Shown here: piece after piece, positions 24,795-32,954 of the stretch | Layout: each line of letters opens with the position of its first letter | How positions within the stretch are numbered: the first letter of the stretch is position 1 | Source: JAATGA01 sp047605605 | GTDB lineage: Bacteria; Pseudomonadota; Alphaproteobacteria; Rhodobacterales; Rhodobacteraceae | DNA: 64,000 nucleotides | Direction: 5' to 3' | NCBI GenBank assembly: GCA_047605605.1 | Contig: JASGFG010000007.1 | Span: forward strand, 1 to 64,000 | Program-made: the position numbers and the translations under genes | Notes under the pieces: model-generated | The model's input: only the letters and a program-made list of their open reading frames with translations | Told to the model about the DNA's origin: nothing | The model's database searches: none

Positions 24795-25703
24795 ATGCGC
24801 ATGTTCGGAACCATGGACGCGGCCACGCCGCCCGCCGACCTGATCAAGGACAGCTCGGAAGCCACCTTCATGAAGGATGTGGTCGAAGCCTCGCAGGAGG
24901 TGCCGGTCATCGTCGATTTCTGGGCGCCCTGGTGCGGCCCCTGCAAGCAGCTTGGCCCCGCGCTGGAGGCGGCGGTGACGGCGGCAAAGGGCAAGGTCCG
25001 CATGGTCAAGGTCAACGTCGACCAGAACCAGGCCATCGCGGCGCAACTGCGGGTGCAGTCTATCCCGACGGTCTATGCCTTTTTCCAGGGCCAGCCGATC
25101 GACGGATTCCAGGGCGCGATCTCGCCCGGCGACATCAAGCGGTTCGTCGAGGGGCTGTCGAAACTGGGCGATGACGGTGGCCTTGCCGCCGCGATCGAGG
25201 CGGCCGAGGAAATGCTGAGTCAGGGCGCGGCGGCGGATGCCGCCGAAACCTTTGCCGCCATCGCCGAGGAAGAGCCGGGCAATGCCGCGGCACATGGCGG
25301 CCTGATCCGGACGGCGCTGGCGCTTGGCGATACGGCACGGGCGGCAGACCTTCTGGCGGCGGTGCCCGCCGAAATCTCTGCGGCGAAAGAGGTGGAGGCC
25401 GCGCGCGCCCAGCTGGAGCTGGCCAGACAGGCCGCCAATGCCGGCCCCGAGGCCGAGCTGCGCGCCGCGGTCGACGCCGACCCGCAGGACCGTCAGGCCC
25501 GGTTCGATCTGGCGCAGGCGTTGCACGCCGCAGGCAAGGCGGACGAGGCGGTCGATGTCCTGCTGGACCTGTTCCGGCTGGATCGGGACTGGAACGATGG
25601 CGCGGCCAAGACCCAGCTTCTGACCATATTCGACGCGCTGCCCGCCAAGGACCCGCTGGTCCTGAAAGGGCGCCGTCGCCTGTCGTCGATGATCTTTGCC
25701 TGA
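24795..25703 (+). CDS. Thioredoxin-domain protein with TPR tail (CnoX/YbbN-like)
   Basis: A 302-residue protein. The thioredoxin domain (about 18-125) has the intact redox site WCGPC at residues 46-50 and the cis-proline in VQSIPTVYAFFQG. The rest is helical and alanine-rich with TPR-like repeats (EEMLSQGAAADAAETFAAIA, later ARFDLAQALHAAGKADEAV). This is the CnoX/YbbN architecture, a chaperedoxin that protects substrates from oxidation and hands them to GroEL. The active site here keeps both cysteines, unlike the SxxC of E. coli CnoX, so reductase activity is likely. LonN and Trm112 genes follow. Confidence 0.88.
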   Translation: MRMFGTMDAATPPADLIKDSSEATFMKDVVEASQEVPVIVDFWAPWCGPCKQLGPALEAAVTAAKGKVRMVKVNVDQNQAIAAQLRVQSIPTVYAFFQGQPIDGFQGAISPGDIKRFVEGLSKLGDDGGLAAAIEAAEEMLSQGAAADAAETFAAIAEEEPGNAAAHGGLIRTALALGDTARAADLLAAVPAEISAAKEVEAARAQLELARQAANAGPEAELRAAVDADPQDRQARFDLAQALHAAGKADEAVDVLLDLFRLDRDWNDGAAKTQLLTIFDALPAKDPLVLKGRRRLSSMIFA

Positions 25704-25741
25704 TCCTTTGCCGCGGGCCGATTCCGCCCTAGCTGTGGTTG

Positions 25742-26395
25742 ATGATGAAGCCCGCCGATCTGCCCGACACGATCCCGCTGTTCCCGCTGCCCGGCGCGCT
25801 GCTTTTGCCGCGCGCCCGATTGCCTCTGCACATCTTCGAGCCGCGCTATCTGGCGATGATCGACGATTGCTTGAAGACCTCGCACCGGCTTATCGGGATG
25901 ATCCAGCCGCGCGAGATGCCCGAAGGGCGCGATCTGGGCACGGCGCGGCTGCATTCCATCGGCTGCGCCGGCCGCCTGACCGGGTTTTCGGAAACCGAGG
26001 ACCGGCGCTATCTGATCTCGCTGTCCGGCATCTCGCGCTTTCGGCTGGTCGAGGAGGTGCCGGGGTTCAGCCCCTATCGCCGGGCGCGGGTGGATTGGGC
26101 GCCCTTTGCCCGCGACATGGGCCATGCCGAGGATGACGCCGGGCTGGATCGCGACGGCTTTCTGGACCTTCTGGCGCGGTATTTCACCAGCCAGCAGCTC
26201 GCCACCGAATGGGACGAGCTGAAAGAGGCCGAGCCGGAGCTTCTGATCAACTCGCTGTCCATGCTGTGCCCGTTCACGCCCGAGGACAAGCAGGCGCTGC
26301 TGGAATCGCCGTCGCTGCCGGTGCGGCGGGAAACGCTGGTCACGCTGATGGAATTCGCGCTGCGCGGCGGCATGAGCGACGAGGTGCTGCAATGA
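25742..26395 (+). CDS. LON peptidase substrate-binding (LonN) domain protein
   Basis: A 217-residue stand-alone LonN domain with no protease part. The opening LPDTIPLFPLPGALLLPRAR and LPLHIFEPRYLAMIDDCL is the hallmark of Lon N-terminal domains, followed by GCAGRLTGFSETEDRRYLI. Such proteins probably bind misfolded or specific protein clients; the function is not established. It sits between a CnoX-like thioredoxin and a Trm112 protein in an order common in alphaproteobacteria. The start is ATG 25742; ATG 25745 or TTG 25739 are equally possible. The stop overlaps the next start (ATGA). Confidence 0.9.
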   Translation: MMKPADLPDTIPLFPLPGALLLPRARLPLHIFEPRYLAMIDDCLKTSHRLIGMIQPREMPEGRDLGTARLHSIGCAGRLTGFSETEDRRYLISLSGISRFRLVEEVPGFSPYRRARVDWAPFARDMGHAEDDAGLDRDGFLDLLARYFTSQQLATEWDELKEAEPELLINSLSMLCPFTPEDKQALLESPSLPVRRETLVTLMEFALRGGMSDEVLQ

Positions 26396-26583
26396 CGGAC
26401 GAACCCGAAGCCCCGCTGTTCGACCGCCGGATGATCGAGGCGCTGGTCTGCCCGGTGACGCAGGCGGTGCTGAGCTATGATCCCGTCCGGGGCGAACTGG
26501 TGTCGCGCGCCGCGCGGCTGGCCTTTCCCATCCGCGACGGCATCCCGATCATGCTGGTGGGCGAGGCGCGCGAGATCGACTGA
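26392..26583 (+). CDS. Trm112/YcaR family protein
   Basis: A 63-residue protein with the family pattern RMIEALVCPVTQAVLSYDP, a middle turn and LAFPIRDGIPIMLVGEAREI. Trm112-like proteins are small zinc-ribbon-type folds that activate methyltransferases in eukaryotes; bacterial YcaR-type members have no firm role. Only one cysteine of the usual metal pairs (CPVT) remains here, so metal binding is doubtful. Its start overlaps the LonN gene's stop. Confidence 0.88.
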   Translation: MTDEPEAPLFDRRMIEALVCPVTQAVLSYDPVRGELVSRAARLAFPIRDGIPIMLVGEAREID

Positions 26584-26599
26584 TCCCGCGCGCGCACCC

Positions 26600-27652
26600 T
26601 CATTTGCCCCAGGTGCGGTCCAGCACCGCCAGCCAGTTCTTCCAGGCCAGCTTTTCGATCAGCGCCTCGCCATAGCCATGGTCGCGGAAGGCTTGCAACA
26701 GGTTCGGCAGGCCCGCGACATCGCCGATTCCATCGGGAATCGTCGCGCCGTCGAAATCCGACCCCAGGCCAAGGTGATCCTCGCCCAGGATCGACAGCAG
26801 GTGATCCATGTGTCGCAGCATCGGCTCCCACGTCATATCGGGCGATTTCATCCCGTCGGGGCGCAGAAAGACGGTGGCATAGTTCAACCCGACCATGCCG
26901 CCGGACTCCGCGATGATCCGCAACTGTCGGTCGGTCAGGTTGCGGGTCGAGGGCGTGACCGCATGGGCGTTGGAATGGGTGGCGACCAGCGGCGCGTCGG
27001 AAATCGCGGCCACATCGTTGAACCCGGCCTCGTTCAGATGGCTCAGGTCGACCATGATCTTCAGCGCGTTGCATTCGCGGATCAGCGCCTTGCCCGCATC
27101 CGTCAGGCCCGGCCCGGTGTCGGGCGTGCCCGGAAACTTGAACGGCACGCCATGGCCGAACACCGTCGGCCGCGACCAGACCGGACCCAGCGACCGCAGC
27201 CCCGCCGCGTGCCAGACATGCAGCGCGTCGAGGTCCGGCCCGATGGCCTCGGCCCCCTCCATATGCATGATCGCGGCGATCTTGCCGGCCGCCATGGCTG
27301 CGCGGATCTCGGCCACGCTGCGGCAGATGGTCAGCGTCCCCGTCCGCTCCATCCACATCAGATGCCCCGCCATGGCCAGCGCCACGGGTGCTGCGCCGTC
27401 TATGTCGATCAGTGCGGGCAGCGGCACCTCATAGGGCGGGTTGTCCATCAGCAGGTCATAGTCGATGCCGTCGTCGCTGTGCGGGCTGGGGATGTAGATG
27501 GCGAAGAATCCGCCCGCGAATCCGCCCGCCTTCATCCGCGGCAGGTCAAGCTGGCCCTTGCCTTCGCCCTTCAGCCAGAGGGTGTCGCGGTTGGCAGGGT
27601 CGCGCAGCAGACGCAGAAGAAAGTCGTTATGGCCGTCGAAAACTGGGATCAT
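26600..27652 (-). CDS. Membrane (renal)-type dipeptidase, peptidase family M19
   Basis: A 350-residue metallo-dipeptidase with the amidohydrolase-like TIM-barrel zinc ligands. They are DGHND at residues 6-10, the bridging glutamate in AIMHMEGAEAIG (near 128), VDLSHLNEAGF (near 200), THSNAHAV (near 220) and the GLGSDFDGA aspartate (near 290). Family M19 cleaves dipeptides, often with a C-terminal D-residue. It is the last gene of the second peptide-transporter operon and overlaps the preceding ATPase gene by 4 bp, so it should hydrolyse the imported dipeptides. There is no signal peptide, so it acts in the cytosol. Confidence 0.92.
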   Translation of the reverse strand: MIPVFDGHNDFLLRLLRDPANRDTLWLKGEGKGQLDLPRMKAGGFAGGFFAIYIPSPHSDDGIDYDLLMDNPPYEVPLPALIDIDGAAPVALAMAGHLMWMERTGTLTICRSVAEIRAAMAAGKIAAIMHMEGAEAIGPDLDALHVWHAAGLRSLGPVWSRPTVFGHGVPFKFPGTPDTGPGLTDAGKALIRECNALKIMVDLSHLNEAGFNDVAAISDAPLVATHSNAHAVTPSTRNLTDRQLRIIAESGGMVGLNYATVFLRPDGMKSPDMTWEPMLRHMDHLLSILGEDHLGLGSDFDGATIPDGIGDVAGLPNLLQAFRDHGYGEALIEKLAWKNWLAVLDRTWGK

Positions 27653-28404
27653 GGGTTGGGCGCCGGTTTGTAGCCCTCGCTCGCGGCGAGGAGTTGCTGG
27701 GTATAGGGAGTGCTGGCCCGGTGGGCGCGAAGCGCGTCGCGCGTCAGTTCCTCGACCGCCTGGCCGTGCTGCATCACCATCAGGCGGTCGCACATATGCG
27801 CGACCACCGCAAGGTCGTGGCTGACCATGACATAGGTCAGCCCCCGTTCGGCGCGCAGCCGGTCCAGCAGGTTCAGCACCTCGGCCTGGATCGAGGCATC
27901 CAGCGCGCTGGTCGGTTCGTCCAGCAGAAGCACCTGCGGTTCCAGGATCAGCGCGCGCGCGACGGCGACGCGCTGCCGCTGGCCACCGGACAGCTGATGC
28001 GGAAAGCGAAAGCGGAAGCTGCCGCCAAGCCCCACATCGGCCAGCGCCTTTTCGATCCGCGCCTCGCGGTCGGTGAACCCATGGATCGCCAGCGGTTCGG
28101 ACAGCACCTTGTCGACCGTGTGGCGCGGGTGCAGCGAGGCATAGGGGTCCTGGAACACCATCTGAACCCGGCGATAGAAATCGGCGCTGCGCGGGGTGGT
28201 CAGGTCCTTGCCGTCCAGCAGGATCGCCCCCTGCGTCGTCGGTGCCAGGCCGCAGATCGCCCGCAGCACGGTCGACTTGCCCGACCCGCTTTCGCCGACG
28301 ATGCCATAGCTTTCGCCCTTGGCGACGCCCAGCGATACGCCACGCACGGCGCGCACGCGGCCGTCAAAGGTGACATGCAGGTCGCGGATGTCGATCACGC
28401 TCAT
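27649..28404 (-). CDS. Peptide ABC transporter ATPase, second system (DppF/OppF type)
   Basis: A 251-residue ATPase with Walker A GESGSGKS (near 38), FQDPYASLHPRHTVDK, signature SGGQRQR, Walker B LLLDEPTSALD and the H-loop MVSHDLAVVAH. The start ATG 28404 overlaps the stop of the preceding ATPase gene (ATGA); a GTG three codons upstream is an alternative. The C-terminus is short, with STPYTQQLLAASEG in place of the usual HPYT motif. It forms the ATPase pair of the second importer with the next gene. Confidence 0.93.
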   Translation of the reverse strand: MSVIDIRDLHVTFDGRVRAVRGVSLGVAKGESYGIVGESGSGKSTVLRAICGLAPTTQGAILLDGKDLTTPRSADFYRRVQMVFQDPYASLHPRHTVDKVLSEPLAIHGFTDREARIEKALADVGLGGSFRFRFPHQLSGGQRQRVAVARALILEPQVLLLDEPTSALDASIQAEVLNLLDRLRAERGLTYVMVSHDLAVVAHMCDRLMVMQHGQAVEELTRDALRAHRASTPYTQQLLAASEGYKPAPNP

Positions 28405-29231
28405 CTCGCCCACTCCGCGTCGCGGTTGAGGGTGGGCAGCGGCCGCAGGTCATTGTCGAGCTTTGGCAGGCAGTTCAGCAGGCCTTGGGTATAGGGGTGT
28501 TTCGCGTGCTGCAATTCCGATGCCTTCAATTCCTCGACCACGCGCCCGGCATACATGACCAGCACCCGGTCGCAGAAACTGCTGACCAGCCGCAGGTCGT
28601 GGCTGATGAAGATCAGGCCCATTCCCCGGTCGCGCACCAGCCGGTCGAGGATGCGCAAGACCTCGATCTGCACGGTCACGTCCAGTGCGCTGGTCGGCTC
28701 GTCCGCGATCAGCAGGTCGGGCTCCGTTACCAGCATCATGGCGATCATCGCCCGCTGGCCCATGCCGCCCGACAATTCATGCGGATAGGCGGCGAACACC
28801 CGTTCGGGGTCGCGGATCTGCACCGCCTCCAGCATGACGATGGCGCGGGCCTTTTTCTCGGCCCGGCTGGAAGAGCCGTGAAACTTCAGCGCCTCCATGA
28901 TCTGGGCGCCGACGGTCATCACCGGGTTCAGGCTGAACTTCGGGTCCTGCATCACCATCGACATGCGCCCGCCGCGCAGCCGCCGCATGTCGTTGCGCGA
29001 GGCGTGAAGCAGGTCGATCCCGTCGAATTGCAGCCGGTCGGCCGTGACCTTGCCGGGCGGGGGCGTCAGGCCAAGGATCGCGCGGCCGGTCTGGCTTTTG
29101 CCGGACCCGCTTTCGCCGACGATCCCCAGCCTCTCCCGCCCCAGGGTGAAGGAGACGCCGCGCACGACCTCGCTGGGGCCTTGACGCGTGGGAAAGGTGA
29201 CGCGCAGGTTCTCAACACTCAGCAGGGTCAT
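28401..29231 (-). CDS. Peptide ABC transporter ATPase, second system (DppD/OppD type)
   Basis: A 276-residue ATPase. Walker A is GESGSGKS (near 37), the Q-loop MQDPKFSLNPVMTVG, signature SGGMGQRAM, Walker B LLIADEPTSALD and the H-loop FISHDLRLVSSFC. The HAKHPYTQGLLNCLPKLDND tail is the oligopeptide-family C-terminal region. It overlaps both neighbours by 4 bp in an unbroken operon that runs from the binding protein at 32795 down to the dipeptidase. Confidence 0.93.
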   Translation of the reverse strand: MTLLSVENLRVTFPTRQGPSEVVRGVSFTLGRERLGIVGESGSGKSQTGRAILGLTPPPGKVTADRLQFDGIDLLHASRNDMRRLRGGRMSMVMQDPKFSLNPVMTVGAQIMEALKFHGSSSRAEKKARAIVMLEAVQIRDPERVFAAYPHELSGGMGQRAMIAMMLVTEPDLLIADEPTSALDVTVQIEVLRILDRLVRDRGMGLIFISHDLRLVSSFCDRVLVMYAGRVVEELKASELQHAKHPYTQGLLNCLPKLDNDLRPLPTLNRDAEWAR

Positions 29232-30145
29232 TTCCGCGCCTTCGGATCAAGGACATCGCGCAAGCCGTCGCCCAGGAAGTTGAACCCGAGCGACACGACA
29301 AAGATCGCAAGGCCCGGCATGGTGGCGACCCACCACTGGTCGATGATGAACTTGCGCCCCGTGGCGATCATCGCGCCCCATTCCGGCATCGGCGGCTGCG
29401 CGCCAAGCCCCAGGAACCCAAGGCCCGCGGCGGTCAGGATGATGCCCGCCATGTCCAGCGTCACGCGGATGATGACCGACGGCAGGCACAGCGGCACCAC
29501 ATGCCCCCAGATGATGCGCGGCGCCCGCGCCCCCTGCAACCGGATCGCGTTGATATAGTCCTGATCGCGGATGGTCAGCGTCTCGGCCCGCGCCAGCCGC
29601 GCATAGGGCGGCCACGAGGTGATGGCGATGGCGATGATGGCATTCTCGATCCCCGGCCCCAGGGCGGCGACGAAGGCCAGCGCCAGGATCAGCCGCGGAA
29701 AGGCCAGGAAGATGTCGGTCAGCCGCATCATCACCGTATCGACCCAGCCGCCGAAATAGCCGGCCGTCGTGCCGACCAGCAGGCCGATGGGTGTGGCGAT
29801 CACCGCGACCAAGCCCACGATCACCAGCGTCAGGCGCGAGCCGATGATGACGCGGGACAGGATGTCGCGCGCCTGATCGTCGGTGCCCATCCAGTGGTCC
29901 CAGCTGGGCGGCAGCAGCCGTTCGGTGCGCAGGTCGCCCCCCACGATGGGATCATAGGGCGCCAGCAGCGGCGCAAGGATCGCAACCACGACCAGCGCGA
30001 TGACGATGAACAGGCCGACCATGGCCAGCGGGTTCGACCGGAACGACAGCCATGTGCGATAGGCCTGCCCCAGCCGGGCCTGACGGCGCGAACCGGGGCG
30101 TTCGGACAAAAGCCACTCGCGCCGGGAAAGGGGGGATGCGGTCAT
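29228..30145 (-). CDS. Peptide ABC transporter permease, second system (DppC type)
   Basis: A 305-residue permease with an OppC-type N-terminus (YRTWLSFRSNPLAMVGLFIV), DHWMGTDDQARDILSRVIIG near residue 85, and the EAA loop TIRDQDYINAIRLQGARAPR near 195. It ends in FNFLGDGLRDVLDPKARK. The start ATG 30145 lies in the stop of the upstream permease gene (ATGA). It pairs with the DppB-type permease encoded just upstream. Confidence 0.93.
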   Translation of the reverse strand: MTASPLSRREWLLSERPGSRRQARLGQAYRTWLSFRSNPLAMVGLFIVIALVVVAILAPLLAPYDPIVGGDLRTERLLPPSWDHWMGTDDQARDILSRVIIGSRLTLVIVGLVAVIATPIGLLVGTTAGYFGGWVDTVMMRLTDIFLAFPRLILALAFVAALGPGIENAIIAIAITSWPPYARLARAETLTIRDQDYINAIRLQGARAPRIIWGHVVPLCLPSVIIRVTLDMAGIILTAAGLGFLGLGAQPPMPEWGAMIATGRKFIIDQWWVATMPGLAIFVVSLGFNFLGDGLRDVLDPKARK

Positions 30146-31203
30146 CTGCGCCTCCTGACACGGGGGTCGAGCAGCGAATAAAGCAGGTCCGAGACGAGGT
30201 TCAGCCCCACAAAGCACACCCCGATCAGCAGGGTGCCGCCAAGCACGGCATTCATGTCGGCGTTTTGCAGGCTGTTGGTCAGATACATGCCCAGACCGGG
30301 CCAGGAAAACACGGTTTCGGTCAGGACCGACCCCTCCAGCAGGCTGGCATAGGACAGCGCGATCACCGTCACCAGCGGCACGGCGGCGTTCTTCAGCGCG
30401 TGAATCCAGATCACCCGCCATTCCGGCACGCCCTTGACCCGCGCGGCGGTCACATATTCCTGCGCCAGTTCGTTCAGCATGAAGCTGCGGGTCATCCGGC
30501 TGATATAGGCCATCGAGAAATAGCCCAGCAGACAGGCCGGCAGGATCAGGTGCGAGAACACGTTGCGGAATGCCGCCCATTTCCCCTGCAACGCCGTATC
30601 CAGCAGCAGGATGCCGGTTTTCACAGTGAAATCATATTCATAGGTGATGTCGACCCGCCCCGGCCCCGACACCCAGTGCAAGCGGGCGTAGAATACCAGC
30701 AGCCCGATCAGCGCTAGCCAGAAGATCGGCGCCGAATAGCCGATCAGGCCGACGACGCGGACCACCTGATCCGCCAGCCTGCCCTGCCGCACCGCGGCCA
30801 GAACGCCCATCGGAATGCCCAGAAGCGTGCCGATGATCACCCCCGAGGTGGCAAGTTCCAGCGTGGCCGGGAACACCCGCAGCAGGTCGGTCAGGATCGG
30901 TCGCTTGGTCAGCGCGCTCTGGCCCAGATCGCCCGAAAGCACCTTGGTCAGATACATCCAGAACTGTTCCCAAAGCGGCTTGTCGAGGCCCAGTTCCAGG
31001 AACACCCGGTCATAGGTCGATTGCGAGGCGCGGTCGCCCACGATGGCCAGCACCGGGTCGACCGGCACGACGCGCCCGATCAGGAATGTCACGATCAGCA
31101 GTCCCAGCAGCGTCACCGCGACCGAGACCAGCAATTTCAATGCCTTGCCCAGAAAGGCGGGAAGGGCGCTTGCGCGCCCCTCCGGTGTGTCGGTGGTGGC
31201 CAT
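30142..31203 (-). CDS. Peptide ABC transporter permease, second system (DppB type)
   Basis: A 353-residue permease. A hydrophilic N-terminal tail of about 25 residues precedes the first helix (LVSVAVTLLGLLIVTFLIG) and the VVPVDPVLAIVGDRASQSTY segment. The EAA loop is ELAQEYVTAARVKGVPEWRV, and ETVFSWPGLGMYL follows near residue 300. It starts at the last base of the binding-protein gene's stop. The N-terminal tail is longer than in DppB of the first operon, so an internal start is possible but none is better supported. Confidence 0.92.
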   Translation of the reverse strand: MATTDTPEGRASALPAFLGKALKLLVSVAVTLLGLLIVTFLIGRVVPVDPVLAIVGDRASQSTYDRVFLELGLDKPLWEQFWMYLTKVLSGDLGQSALTKRPILTDLLRVFPATLELATSGVIIGTLLGIPMGVLAAVRQGRLADQVVRVVGLIGYSAPIFWLALIGLLVFYARLHWVSGPGRVDITYEYDFTVKTGILLLDTALQGKWAAFRNVFSHLILPACLLGYFSMAYISRMTRSFMLNELAQEYVTAARVKGVPEWRVIWIHALKNAAVPLVTVIALSYASLLEGSVLTETVFSWPGLGMYLTNSLQNADMNAVLGGTLLIGVCFVGLNLVSDLLYSLLDPRVRRRR

Positions 31204-32795
31204 TACTCTTTCGACACGCCGATGAACGAGTTGTCGTTGAACGACGGGCCGACGATGAAGCCCTTGACGTTCTTGCGCAGCGCGACGTTTTCGGTCTGCT
31301 GGAACATCACGATGAACGGGCCGTCGGCCATGACCTTTTTCTGAAGGTCGACATACATCTCGGCCCGTTTCGCGGTGTCACGCTCCAGCATGGCGGCGGC
31401 GGTTTCCTTCGACAGTTCCGGGATCGGCCAGGCGTTCCGCCAGGCCAGCGGCTTGGATTTTGCCTCGTCCGAGTTGTCGGTGTTGCGCGCGAAGGTATCG
31501 GCGTTGGTGTGCGGGTCCTGATAGTCCGGGCCCCACTGGCCAAAGAAGATGTCGTGCTGACGGGCGCGATACTGGGTCAGGTTCTGGCTGCTGTCGCCCT
31601 GAACCAGTTCCAGCTTCACGCCGCCCTGCGCCATGGTCTGCTGGATCGCCTCGGCAATCGCCGGGAACTCGCCCGAGTTCCGCACGCTCATCTTCACGCT
31701 GAACCCGTCGGGCAGGCCGGCCTTGGCCAGCAGTTCCTTGGCCTTGGCCACGTCCAGCTTGTAGGGGTTTTCGTTATAGGCGCCCAGGAAGCCTTCGGGC
31801 AGGAAGGCCTGGTGCACCTTGGCGCCGCCCTTCAGGATCGTCTCGGCGATGGCGTCGTAATCGACCAGATATTTCATCGCCTCGCGCACTTCCGGCTTGG
31901 CGAGGGTCTCGTTCTTCTGGTTCAGACCCATGTAGTAGAGCGACCCCTTCACCCCCGATTGCAGGGCGATGTCGGGATTGGATTTCAGCGCGGCCAGATC
32001 CTCGGGGTTGAGGTTGCGGGCGATGTCCACGTCGCCCTGTTCCAGCATCAGCCGCTGGGTCGCCGATTCCGGCACATGGCGATAGATCTCGCGCGCGATC
32101 TTGGGCGCGTCGCCCGAATAATTGTCGTTCCGCTCCATCACGACGACTTCGTTCGGACGCCATTCGCGGATGGTGAACGGCCCCGACCCGGCATAGCCGG
32201 TCTTCAGCCATTCATAGCCGAAATCGCCGTTCGTCTCATGCTCCAGCGCCAGCTTCTTGTCGACGACCGCCGCGACCGTCGCGGTCAGGCAATACAGCAC
32301 CAGCGAGGGCGCATAGGAGTTGTCCATCTTGAAGTCGAAGCTGTAATCGCCGGTCTTGACGATCTGGCTTTCCACATTGTCCGGCGTAAAGCCGAACTGG
32401 GTCAGGATGAAGGCGGGCGACTTGTCCAGTTTCACCGCGCGCACCAGGCTGAACACCACGTCGTCGGCGGTGATCGGGTTGCCGGAGGCGAATTTGCGGC
32501 CTTCCTTGATCTTGAAGCTGATGGTCTTGCCATCCTCGGACACGGTCCAGCTGTCCGCGACCTTGCCGAAGATCTTGGACACATCCGCCGGATCATAGCC
32601 GATCAGCGTCTCATAGCTGTTGCCGATGACCTCGGACGGCATGAACTCGAACACCTCGGCGGGGTCCAGCGAGATGATCTCGTCCAGCGTATAGGCCTGG
32701 ATCAGCGTATCGGCCGGGGTTTCGGCGCGCAGCGCGGGTGCCGCCAGCACAAGGCTTGCGACCGCGGCGGTAAGCCACTTGTTTCGGGTAAGCAT
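31203..32795 (-). CDS. Peptide ABC transporter substrate-binding protein, second system
   Basis: A 530-residue periplasmic protein of the SBP_bac_5 family. The signal peptide MLTRNKWLTAAVASLVLAAP ends at ALRA before ETPADTL. Family blocks are LDPAEVFEFMPSEVIGNSYETLI, ISFKIKEGRKFASGNPITAD, GSGPFTIREWRPNEVV and the late FFGQWGPDYQDPHTNADTF. It is clearly divergent from the DppA at 18338 and probably has a different specificity. It heads a six-gene minus-strand operon of two permeases, two ATPases and an M19 dipeptidase. A promoter-like region with a palindrome lies just upstream. Confidence 0.93.
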   Translation of the reverse strand: MLTRNKWLTAAVASLVLAAPALRAETPADTLIQAYTLDEIISLDPAEVFEFMPSEVIGNSYETLIGYDPADVSKIFGKVADSWTVSEDGKTISFKIKEGRKFASGNPITADDVVFSLVRAVKLDKSPAFILTQFGFTPDNVESQIVKTGDYSFDFKMDNSYAPSLVLYCLTATVAAVVDKKLALEHETNGDFGYEWLKTGYAGSGPFTIREWRPNEVVVMERNDNYSGDAPKIAREIYRHVPESATQRLMLEQGDVDIARNLNPEDLAALKSNPDIALQSGVKGSLYYMGLNQKNETLAKPEVREAMKYLVDYDAIAETILKGGAKVHQAFLPEGFLGAYNENPYKLDVAKAKELLAKAGLPDGFSVKMSVRNSGEFPAIAEAIQQTMAQGGVKLELVQGDSSQNLTQYRARQHDIFFGQWGPDYQDPHTNADTFARNTDNSDEAKSKPLAWRNAWPIPELSKETAAAMLERDTAKRAEMYVDLQKKVMADGPFIVMFQQTENVALRKNVKGFIVGPSFNDNSFIGVSKE

Positions 32796-32859
32796 CTGTC
32801 CATCCTCTGTCGGGGCCGTTTCATGCTCTGTTCCCGCGGGTCGCGGGTCGGCACCGACT

Positions 32860-32889
32860 GATTAACCGCTTGGTAAAAAACCAAGTCAA
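32860..32889 (-). promoter_or_regulatory. Candidate promoter and operator of the second peptide-transporter operon
   Basis: On the minus strand a TTGACT (-35 like, 32884-32889) is followed after 18 bases by TTAATC (-10 like, 32860-32865), 65 bases before the binding-protein start. Within the spacer lies a palindrome CTTGGT-AAAAA-ACCAAG (32869-32885), a good size for a dimeric repressor of GntR type. A TTAA-N7-GTAA pair (32862-32876) overlaps it. The boxes are matched by eye only. Confidence 0.5.
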
Positions 32890-32954
32890 GGGCGGTGTTA
32901 CGGCAATCTGCGAGGCGGGACGTTATTCTGCATGGCCGCCGACCCGGCAGACCG

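Noticed and set aside
26392..26583. Trm112-like gene as a frameshifted extension of the LonN gene
   Set aside because: It has its own ATG in an ATGA overlap and a complete small-family pattern, and the LonN protein is complete without it.
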